32,217 bases of DNA from Aliterella atlantica CENA595 (GTDB taxonomy: Bacteria > Cyanobacteriota > Cyanobacteriia > Cyanobacteriales > Chroococcidiopsidaceae), in contig NZ_JYON01000040.1 in the NCBI RefSeq assembly GCF_000952155.1, forward strand, positions 1 through 32,217. The letters run 5' to 3'. Below, piece after piece: positions 15,211 through 21,545 of this stretch. The first letter of the stretch is position 1. Each line of letters starts with the position of its first letter. The notes beneath the pieces are model-generated. The model saw nothing but the letters and a program-made list of their open reading frames with translations. It did no database searches and was not told the origin of the DNA. The position numbers were made by a program, and so were the translations under genes.

Positions 15211-15995
15211 TCACCCAACCCCAAATACTTATTTGCTTTCTTCACCTCCTCCGTCATATCCATCAACCAACGATAAGCTCTAGTGCGTTGGCTGCGCTGC
15301 AAAATTGTTTGCTCTGCATCTACCGCCGTGCGAAAAGGTAAATCGTTATCTTCTATCGCATCCCAAGAAGTCCAAAACATCTCTTGCAGATTTAGTTCTA
15401 TCCCACCCAACTGCTCCACTACCTTCTTTCTCGTCTGCGATGCATCATAGCGGCTAAAAGTATGCGGCTCACCAAACAGCAGATTCTTCACCACCACATA
15501 ATCAGCCCCCTGACCGCAAAGTTCAACCACATCCTTCAAGGCGCTTACTGAATTACGAGTCTTACCTAAAACATGAACAATCGTCACCCTATATCCTGAT
15601 TCTGATGCCACCGTGAGCAAGTCTAATTCTCGAATTAAACTTGTAAATGCATCTCTGGATCTTGCTGGCAGATCCACCAGCATTAAATCCTTATACTCTC
15701 CCAGAGTATCAATTAAATAATCAGCTTCACCTCGTACTGTAAAATCTACCCGTTCTACAGCATCGGCTTCTCCTTCTGCAATCCTAATTCCTTTATCACC
15801 TACACGCTTATAGCAGCGATATAGATCCGCATTACTTGTATCCGAATCAATCGCTAGACAACCTATTGATTCATAGCGATATATATCCAATAACAACCGA
15901 GCGACTGCTGACTTACCTACACCACCCTTATCTCCATAGATAAATACCAATCGTTTGAAAGCAGAAGTAACTGACTTATCTTGTTTAGTTGCCAT
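15207..15995 (-). CDS. ParA/MinD-family ATPase, TraL/MobD-like mobilisation protein
   Basis: A 262-residue P-loop ATPase with the deviant Walker A motif GDKGGVGKSA (residues about 21-30), a DSDTSNAD switch (about 51-58) and a hydrophobic strand ending DLPARS (Walker B-like). It resembles the TraL/StbB/VirC1 branch and not a plasmid-segregation ParA. It sits in an operon with a TraK-like protein 15 bp upstream and a membrane coiled-coil gene overlapping downstream, facing away from the relaxase, and the plasmid has a separate ParA/RHH pair at 26.4 kb. It probably positions or recruits the relaxosome. A direct partition role cannot be excluded. Confidence 0.8.
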   Translation of the reverse strand: MATKQDKSVTSAFKRLVFIYGDKGGVGKSAVARLLLDIYRYESIGCLAIDSDTSNADLYRCYKRVGDKGIRIAEGEADAVERVDFTVRGEADYLIDTLGEYKDLMLVDLPARSRDAFTSLIRELDLLTVASESGYRVTIVHVLGKTRNSVSALKDVVELCGQGADYVVVKNLLFGEPHTFSRYDASQTRKKVVEQLGGIELNLQEMFWTSWDAIEDNDLPFRTAVDAEQTILQRSQRTRAYRWLMDMTEEVKKANKYLGLGE

Positions 15996-16010
15996 AATAT
16001 AATTGACCTA

Positions 16011-16523
16011 CTACAACTCATCGTTACTTGGAATATCCGCAAACTTACCTCGAACTACTGCTTTAGGTTTAGCCGTTGTTTTAGTATCCTGCTTTTTATC
16101 TGATTTAACCTCTGATTTAATATCTGTTTGTGCCTCTTGTCTGCTATCTGTCTCTGATTCATTATCTGGCTTAATATCTGAGGCTGCTGACTCTTCAGCC
16201 GGAGGAGTTGATGACTTATCTAGATTTGTCAGAGCAGTTTCATTAGGACGTTTTTTAGCTTTCGATTCAGCTAAATATTGCTTTAGCGTCGCTGCCTTAA
16301 TGCTGATTCCTTCCTCAGTCAGAATAGCCGCAACTTCTTCGTATGTATAACCACGCTTCAAAGCTTTAGTAATCGTCGGCTTAAATTTAGAGATCGCTTC
16401 TCTTAGAGTCATCCCCTGTTTAGGCTTAGGCGGAAGCCGCGCTTCCACCTTCTCTAAAATTGACTTAAACTGCTGTTCGTTAATATCAATAACCGTTTGC
16501 TTGGCAGGCATACAAACACCCAT
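16011..16523 (-). CDS. TraK/MobC-like oriT-binding accessory protein
   Basis: A 170-residue protein. Residues about 35-90 are helical and include TITKALKRGYTYEEVAAIL and ISIKAATLKQYL, a pattern like the DNA-binding part of IncP TraK (AL-aGY....I...L.......s...F..yl). The C-terminal half is a disordered, charged tail with repeated Asp/Glu/Lys/Ser and a Lys-Arg patch near the end (KPKAVVRGK). First gene of the traKLM-like operon, starting next to the putative oriT. An internal ATG at 16511 (MPAKQTV) is an alternative start. In transfer it would bend or coat oriT for the relaxase. Confidence 0.65.
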   Translation of the reverse strand: MGVCMPAKQTVIDINEQQFKSILEKVEARLPPKPKQGMTLREAISKFKPTITKALKRGYTYEEVAAILTEEGISIKAATLKQYLAESKAKKRPNETALTNLDKSSTPPAEESAASDIKPDNESETDSRQEAQTDIKSEVKSDKKQDTKTTAKPKAVVRGKFADIPSNDEL

Positions 16524-16854
16524 CTACATAGGGTAAAGTCTAACGGAATTACCCCCACTGGTAAACTAATCCTGGTAAAGATAAATTAAGTCTTGCCCAC
16601 AGCGACTACCGGAAAACAGTTAGACACAGAGCTAGCCGCCAGTTTCTTTCTTTCCCAGTAGTAATAGGGGTAGCGCCGACCTCGGAGCTACTGTTAGATT
16701 ATTGGTGAGTGTTGAGTATGGCTTGACTCACTCCACAATTTTGCCCCTACGGGTACGCTGCGCTCAAAATTGTTACGTTCGCCCTTCGGGGGTAGTCCCT
16801 ATCCCCTGCATGGTGAGCCATACAAGTAGTATAGCTGCTGGGAAATAAAAAAGC
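16524..16854. other. Putative oriT region between traKLM-like operon and relaxase
   Basis: 331 bp without a gene, between the divergent mobilisation operons, where oriT is normally found. It holds three GGTAAA motifs at 16532, 16560 and 16574 (28 and 14 bp apart), which may be accessory-protein sites, a 9-bp stem-loop (16735-16773), a small CCCTTCGGGGG hairpin near 16783, and GTAGTATAGCTGCT close to the mob start. I cannot identify a nick site. Confidence 0.5.
16735..16773. repeat. Stem-loop within putative oriT
   Basis: ACAATTTTG (16735-16743) pairs with CAAAATTGT (16765-16773) over a 21-base GC-rich loop that itself contains CCCCTACGGG. It could be part of oriT or a transcription terminator. 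Confidence 0.5.
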
Positions 16855-18600
16855 ATGGCATACGGGATTTGTCGCATCCAAAAGCTCAAAGCTGGTTCTG
16901 TCGGTCGCTCGGCTAAACACACTAGCCGTAGATATGATACGCCTAACGCCGACCCAGACAAGCAGCACATCCGCATTATCGGTGAACCTGACAGTCCCAA
17001 CATCCCCGATCTAGAAACCCTGGTTAGGCAGCACATCGGCGAACAGACGATTCGCAAGAATGCTGTACTGGCAGTTGAGTTTCTATTGACTGCTAGCCCC
17101 GAATACTTCCGACCGGATGACCCTGCTAGAGCAGGATACTACCAACAGCAGCGATTAGAAGATTTCCAACAGTCTGCCTGCCAGTGGCTAGTTAACAGAT
17201 ACGGCGACCGCATTGTTAGAGCCGAACTGCATCTAGACGAATCTACCCCGCACATCCACGCCTATATGGTTCCACTGGATGAGCGAGGGAAGCTTAACTG
17301 TAGAGCCTTACTTGGTGGCAGTCGCTATCGCCTATCAGAACTGCAAGATGATTTTGCCCAAGCGATGGCGACTTTGGGGCTAGAACGCGGCATCAAAGGT
17401 AGTAAAGCTAAACATACAGAAATCAGCAAGTATTACGCTGCTATCAACTCTGCACCTGATGTAAGTCTGAATGTTTCCTCAATGCAGCAACTTGTCGCAG
17501 ATCGCCAACGAGCAATCAGAGATAGCGCACAGATGGAACGGACTGCTAAGGCACTTGCTCTACAGGTGGAACGTTCCAAGCAACGCATTCAAGAACTAGA
17601 ACGCATTGCCAAGGAGCAAGCGCAACAAGCGCTCTTATGGCAGAAGAAATATCAAAACTTAGCTAACGAAGTGCGGGACATTCCCCTCGAACAAGTTGCC
17701 TATGAATTAGGTCTAGACCCCGACCCAAAAGACAAGCATAAGTGGCAGCATGAAAATCACATTATCAATATCACTGGTAGTAAGTTTTATGACTGGCAGC
17801 ACCTTAAGGGCGGTGGCGGTGCAATTGATTTAGTAATGCACGTTAATGGTTGCAACTTTAACCAAGCAGTGGCGTGGTTAAATGACCGCTTGGGTGAATC
17901 AGCTACTCTTGAAGCTGCTACTTATAAAACTAGAGAAATTATCCAAACCGAACAGCCTCACCCCTTCATTCCCCCAACGCCCAACGCAGATAAGTGGCAG
18001 CAAGTAAAAACTTATCTTACCCGCGAGCGCCGACTTCCTAGCAGCCTAGTAGACCAACTACATCAACAGGGATTAGTTTATGCAGATGACAATCAAAATG
18101 CTGTATTTACTCGCCGTGACTTGGACGGGCAAACAATCACTGGTGCAACGCTTAGAGGAACAGCCGGAGCCGACAACACCTTCAAAGGTTTAGTACAAGG
18201 ATCTAAGCGAAGTAAGGGCTGGTTTCATTTCCAAAAGGGAGGACAATCATCCGACCCAATTGTTCGAGCGGTACTGGTAGAATCGCCCATTGATGCCATG
18301 TCCTTTGCTGTCTTAGACCGCACCGACTCGCGTAAGACAATCTATATATCTACTGATGGAGCAGGGCAAGTTCCTTTAGAATTTTTACAGCAGCTACCAA
18401 ATAAATCAGTCATTGTTGCTTACGACAATGACACTTCTGGTAATTTAATGACACTTAATGTAATGGAGCCGTTACCCAACTGTGTCCGCAAACTTCCCAA
18501 GGCTAAAGACTGGAATGAGGAGCTAAAGAATATGTTTAATAGTACGCAGCAACAACAACGGGCAGTCGAAGGAAAACAGAGCCAAGGATTTAGTCGCTAG
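16855..18600 (+). CDS. MobV (Mob/Pre) relaxase fused to DUF3991-Toprim primase-like domains
   Basis: A 581-residue multidomain protein. Residues 1-200 are a MobV relaxase: an N-terminal MAYGICRIQKLK, the RYDTPNAD motif and the metal-binding HLDESTPHIH (H126, H133, H135). A coiled-coil linker spans about 205-275. Residues about 275-350 resemble a CHC2-type primase zinc-binding fold without its cysteines (DWQHLKGGGGAIDLV). A DUF3991-like segment (about 378-465) and a Toprim domain follow, with E (VLVESPIDAMSF) and the DxD-like AYDNDTSG. It would nick oriT and lead the strand into the recipient; the Toprim part may help prime synthesis there. MobV relaxases are usually smaller and do not carry primase-like tails. 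Confidence 0.9.
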   Translation: MAYGICRIQKLKAGSVGRSAKHTSRRYDTPNADPDKQHIRIIGEPDSPNIPDLETLVRQHIGEQTIRKNAVLAVEFLLTASPEYFRPDDPARAGYYQQQRLEDFQQSACQWLVNRYGDRIVRAELHLDESTPHIHAYMVPLDERGKLNCRALLGGSRYRLSELQDDFAQAMATLGLERGIKGSKAKHTEISKYYAAINSAPDVSLNVSSMQQLVADRQRAIRDSAQMERTAKALALQVERSKQRIQELERIAKEQAQQALLWQKKYQNLANEVRDIPLEQVAYELGLDPDPKDKHKWQHENHIINITGSKFYDWQHLKGGGGAIDLVMHVNGCNFNQAVAWLNDRLGESATLEAATYKTREIIQTEQPHPFIPPTPNADKWQQVKTYLTRERRLPSSLVDQLHQQGLVYADDNQNAVFTRRDLDGQTITGATLRGTAGADNTFKGLVQGSKRSKGWFHFQKGGQSSDPIVRAVLVESPIDAMSFAVLDRTDSRKTIYISTDGAGQVPLEFLQQLPNKSVIVAYDNDTSGNLMTLNVMEPLPNCVRKLPKAKDWNEELKNMFNSTQQQQRAVEGKQSQGFSR

Positions 18601-18706
18601 AACTCGTGATTAACTCTGTCAGTTACCTAAATTGTCTAGCCTACTAGAATAATGCTCTGACAAAGACCAATAACATTAGTTGCACATATCTCATTGGAGG
18701 AGAAAT

Positions 18707-19525
18707 ATGGGTCTTGACGTTTACCTGAAGCGATTTGACAACTACGATATATCACAACAACTCAGAGCCGAGTACGAACGACAAATGGATCGAGCTTGGG
18801 AGCAAATAGCTAATCGCGGAAATAATTACCAAGTTTCCGATCAAGAAGAAGAAATTTATTCGCAGCAATGCCGAACTATTGCCCGCACACTTGGGCTAGA
18901 TTCAAATGGAGAAGACCCACTTGTTCAATTCATAAGACTTCCTTCGCACAAATACCCCGACCACAACTTTAAAATTGGCTACTTTTACAGTTCTAACAAT
19001 GACTCTGGCATCAATCGCATTTTGAGTGATGCCATTGGTTTAGATTTATATAGCATCTTCAACCCGCTAACTGAAGAAGAGGATTTTCGACCGGATTGGA
19101 ATAAGGCACGTGATATTTGTCTTAAAGCGATTGCTGACTTTACTACTCATATCGAGCGACATCCTTATGGTGTAGTGCCACTAACGTTCGACCCTGATAT
19201 TTCCCCAATTCAAGCTCAAATAACAAGCGAAGCTTTGGCACTGCAAAAGTTGGTGGCAAAGAAGGAGCAAAGAACTGACACACAACCGAATAATTTGGGC
19301 GGTTGGGCTGGAGATTTTTTCTTAACAGAACCTTTAGAAGTTCTCGCAATTATCCCTGGATCTGCTGAGTGTTTAGATAGTCCGGATCTGCCTTGTTTCT
19401 ATATAGTGTTTCACCACAAACATCTCGATTTCTACTTGCAAGGCTTAGAAATTGTCTTAGAAACAATTGAATATGTCCTAGAACAACCAGATATTGATAA
19501 GTATTATTTGGATTGGTCTAGCTGA
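18707..19525 (+). CDS. Conserved protein of unknown function (MGLDVYL type)
   Basis: A 272-residue soluble protein. ATG 18707 is chosen because of the strong GGAGGAG ribosome site 6 bp before it; an earlier TTG would skip this. The N-terminus MGLDVYLKRFDNYD resembles a recurrent class of phage and plasmid proteins starting MGLDxYL, with no known function. There is no signal peptide or membrane helix. Acidic and aromatic residues are frequent, and a Trp-rich stretch LGGWAGDFFLTEPL lies near residue 200. The gene follows the relaxase by about 106 bp on the same strand and ends at a hairpin terminator. I do not recognise the family. Confidence 0.75.
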   Translation: MGLDVYLKRFDNYDISQQLRAEYERQMDRAWEQIANRGNNYQVSDQEEEIYSQQCRTIARTLGLDSNGEDPLVQFIRLPSHKYPDHNFKIGYFYSSNNDSGINRILSDAIGLDLYSIFNPLTEEEDFRPDWNKARDICLKAIADFTTHIERHPYGVVPLTFDPDISPIQAQITSEALALQKLVAKKEQRTDTQPNNLGGWAGDFFLTEPLEVLAIIPGSAECLDSPDLPCFYIVFHHKHLDFYLQGLEIVLETIEYVLEQPDIDKYYLDWSS

Positions 19526-19561
19526 TGCCAAAGGGCTGCAATCAGCAACCTAATAATTATT

Positions 19562-19590
19562 AAAAGCGCCTCTGGAAACAGGGTGCTTTT
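19562..19590. terminator. Bidirectional hairpin terminator
   Basis: AAAAGC (19562) and GCTTTT (19585) flank a stem CCT-CTGGAAAC-AGG, giving a hairpin with A-run on one side and T-run on the other. It lies between the convergent unknown gene and the sigma factor gene, so it can serve both. Confidence 0.8.
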
Positions 19591-19612
19591 AGTTGGTTTG
19601 CTAATTGAACTG

Positions 19613-20557
19613 TTAGCCCCGACTAACTTTCATTACCTCCCCTAGATGCAAGCGCAAGCGTTCCAGCGCCCTGACTTCTATTTGGTGTACGCCCTGTCTG
19701 CTGATGCCAAGTAATGCACCAACCTGAGCAAACGTCAGTGCTTGACCATCTATTAATCCATAGCGCAGCACTATCACTTGTCTGTACTTCGGCTTGAGCA
19801 ACGCTAGCAGTGGCTCAAAATCAATAGAGCAACCCTCTTGCACGATTAACAACTCTTCTGGCGTGGGGCTAGAAGACGGCAGCAAGTCTCCTAGTTCCAT
19901 GTCTTGAGCATCCCCTAGCTGTAGATTCAATGACTGTGGTTGCCTTGCCCACTTCAAGCATTTCGTTACCTGCAAAGACGTTAGTTCTAGTTCTACTGCT
20001 AGCTCACTGATATTAGGAGTACGCCCCAACTTCAGGGACAACTGCCTGCTTGCCTTCCTGATTTGGTCTAACCTCTGGTTCAAGCACATCGGTAGCCGGA
20101 TTATTGCGTTAGCGGCTTTAACCGCGCGGTTGATTGATTGCCTAATCCACCAGGTCGCGTATGTGCTGAAGCGAAAGCCTCTATGTGGGTCGAACTTCTC
20201 TACTGCCCGTTGCAGCCCAATGGCTCCTTCTTGAATTAAGTCTTGGAAGTCTACGCCGCGTTCTTTGTAGCGTTTGGCGATCGCTACCACTAAGCGCAGA
20301 TTCGCTTTGACCATTTGGCACTTAGCTTGCTGCCCCAGCGCCAGCGTCTCGGTTAGCGCAGCTTCGCTTTGAGCGACTTGCAACGCCCATTCTTGGGGCG
20401 TAGGTTCGCGGTGCAACTGTTGCGCTAGGCTTTTCTTAGCTGCTAACAGCGACATCATCGCTTGTACCTGCGTCCCTAAGAATACTTCTTGTTCTTGACT
20501 CAGCAGCGCCACTCGCCCGATTTGCTGAAAATAGGTGCGGATGGGGTCGTAAATCAT
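19613..20557 (-). CDS. Group 2 sigma-70 family RNA polymerase sigma factor
   Basis: A 314-residue sigma factor with complete regions 1.2 (DPIRTYFQQIG), 2 (NLRLVVAIAKRY, DLIQEGAIGLQRAVEKFD, FSTYATWWIRQSINRA), 3 (LGRTPNISELA) and 4 (ALLGISRQGVHQIEVRALERL, helix-turn-helix). Length and region 2.4 sequence fit the cyanobacterial group 2 (SigB/C/D/E-like) class that reads housekeeping-type promoters under stress. Its ATG overlaps the stop codon of an 87-residue upstream gene by 4 bp, so they form one unit. On a plasmid it could redirect host RNA polymerase to plasmid genes or alter host stress responses. It ends near a bidirectional terminator. Confidence 0.95.
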   Translation of the reverse strand: MIYDPIRTYFQQIGRVALLSQEQEVFLGTQVQAMMSLLAAKKSLAQQLHREPTPQEWALQVAQSEAALTETLALGQQAKCQMVKANLRLVVAIAKRYKERGVDFQDLIQEGAIGLQRAVEKFDPHRGFRFSTYATWWIRQSINRAVKAANAIIRLPMCLNQRLDQIRKASRQLSLKLGRTPNISELAVELELTSLQVTKCLKWARQPQSLNLQLGDAQDMELGDLLPSSSPTPEELLIVQEGCSIDFEPLLALLKPKYRQVIVLRYGLIDGQALTFAQVGALLGISRQGVHQIEVRALERLRLHLGEVMKVSRG

Positions 20558-20817
20558 GCCGCACCCCCAAGGCTATTATTCAAGCTAGGAGTAAAGGTGC
20601 GAATTTCTGCTAATTCGACTTCGATGTTTTCCAGGCAGGACTTGACCTGCTCCAGGTAGCTCATGATTAGCAATACAGTTCTAGTCCGTCTTTCTTCTGG
20701 TACTAGGTCTGCTCGTTGTAGTTGTTCTAAAGCAATCTCTAGTAACTGTTGCAGCCGGATGAGTGTATGTAGCTCATCTAGTGCCGCGACAGTTGTACTG
20801 TGCAGATTTTGTGACAT
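20554..20817 (-). CDS. Small helical protein coupled to the sigma factor
   Basis: An 87-residue soluble, all-helical protein (LHTLIRLQQLLEIALEQLQRA and TRTVLLIMSYLEQVKSCLENIEVELAEI regions, about residues 15-70) with one Cys. No family recognised. The last bases overlap the sigma start (ATGA at 20554-20557), so translation is coupled and a 1:1 functional link with the sigma factor is likely. Possibilities are an anti-sigma or sigma-stabilising partner, or simply an upstream helper. It shares a divergent control region with the RHH gene at 21047. Confidence 0.8.
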   Translation of the reverse strand: MSQNLHSTTVAALDELHTLIRLQQLLEIALEQLQRADLVPEERRTRTVLLIMSYLEQVKSCLENIEVELAEIRTFTPSLNNSLGGAA

Positions 20818-20940
20818 GATAAATTCGCTCCAATGTTGGTGATATCAACTTTGGGGAAGTCGTCCGGGCTTGGTGTTACCAGCACCATACCTGGGCGCAT
20901 CAATTCAGTTGTGATTGCTATTAAATCAGAAATTGTCAAA

Positions 20941-20956
20941 AAAAGCGATCGCTTTT
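20941..20956. repeat. HIP1-centred 16-bp palindrome
   Basis: AAAAGCGATCGCTTTT is a perfect palindrome around the cyanobacterial HIP1 octamer GCGATCGC. It sits in the divergent space between the sigma operon and the RHH gene. As a hairpin with flanking A and T runs it could act as a weak terminator, but HIP1 enrichment alone may explain it. Confidence 0.6.
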
Positions 20957-20985
20957 CTTCACATCTTCAATTATTACTAATAATA

Positions 20986-21004
20986 CCAGTATTATATATA
21001 CTGG
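20986..21004. promoter_or_regulatory. Operator-like inverted repeat upstream of RHH gene
   Basis: CCAGTAT-TATAT-ATACTGG, 7-bp perfect arms around 5 bp, centred 52 bp before the RHH start codon and overlapping a TATATA -10-like stretch. This is where an autoregulating CopG-type repressor would bind. Confidence 0.55.
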
Positions 21005-21046
21005 GATTACAGTTAAAAGCTGTAACCGTCCACAATAGGAGGTGTA

Positions 21047-21229
21047 ATGACTGCAATAACATTAATGGCAGAGAGACAGGAAAAATTGGTAATGCTCCAA
21101 GTCGAAGTCCCAGAGAGTATCCGGGCGCGGCTGAAAATGGAAGCTATCCGGCAGGGAACAACTATGGGTGAATTAGCACAAAAAATTTTAAATGAAGCAC
21201 TACCTAACTTTGAGTCGAAGGATACGTGA
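21047..21229 (+). CDS. CopG-like ribbon-helix-helix regulator
   Basis: A 60-residue protein with the ribbon-helix-helix pattern: beta strand KLVMLQVEVP, helix A IRARLKMEAIRQG, turn TTMG, helix B ELAQKILNEALP. It has an excellent ribosome site (AGGAGGTG, 4-5 bp before ATG 21047). It lies just upstream of the large Rep-like gene, an order like copG-repB of pMV158-type plasmids, so it may repress replication-protein synthesis and its own gene through the inverted repeat at 20986-21004. An antitoxin role is the other common use of such proteins, but no toxin gene is adjacent. Confidence 0.82.
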   Translation: MTAITLMAERQEKLVMLQVEVPESIRARLKMEAIRQGTTMGELAQKILNEALPNFESKDT

Positions 21230-21545
21230 GCGACGATGTGTATTGCTAATACATCCTGGATTCGCACTTTGACATGGAAGTAAGCGCTACTACTAGGTAG
21301 TTGAATAAGGCTGTGAACACAGATGGAGAAAACGGCAGAGAACAAACAGATGAACCAAAATGCTGTGACGCATGAAACAGTATTTTGTACCTGTATCAAC
21401 CTTCAAAAACAAGAACCAGCAGCGTCTTAGTTGAACACTGCTGGCTCCTGTTTAACTTATAAACCCTGCAACACTTCAAAGTTTGGCGACGGAGATGTTG
21501 TTGGCAGGACTTACCCAATCCACGGCTCAAAGGAGTGCCGTGTAT
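21230..21545. other. Leader region of the rep gene
   Basis: 316 bp between the RHH gene and the chosen rep start. It holds a small stem TGTATT-GCT-AATACA (21239-21253) and a strong hairpin (21407-21453). No credible ORF. In-frame TTG 21483 and ATG 21495 could extend rep into it. Confidence 0.5.
21407..21453 (+). terminator. Strong hairpin in rep leader (attenuator or terminator)
   Basis: AAACAAGAACCAGCAG (21407-21422) pairs with CTGCTGGCTCCTGTTT (21438-21453) across 15 bases; the two mismatches become G-U pairs in the plus-strand RNA, so the 16-bp RNA stem is complete. It is followed by AACTTAT. It may terminate the RHH transcript or attenuate rep. Confidence 0.65.

Noticed and set aside
15207..15995. 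Second partition (ParA) system
   Set aside because: The ParA-like ATPase sits in an operon facing the relaxase with TraK-like and membrane partners. A better partition pair with palindromic sites exists at 26.4-27.3 kb. A partition role is not fully excluded.
16747..17057. Minus-strand ORFs overlapping the relaxase start
   Set aside because: They are antisense shadows of the relaxase and the oriT region, with no recognisable domain or ribosome site.
21013..21399. 128-residue minus-strand ORF across the RHH gene
   Set aside because: Antisense to the well-supported RHH gene with its strong ribosome site. Composition is not protein-like.
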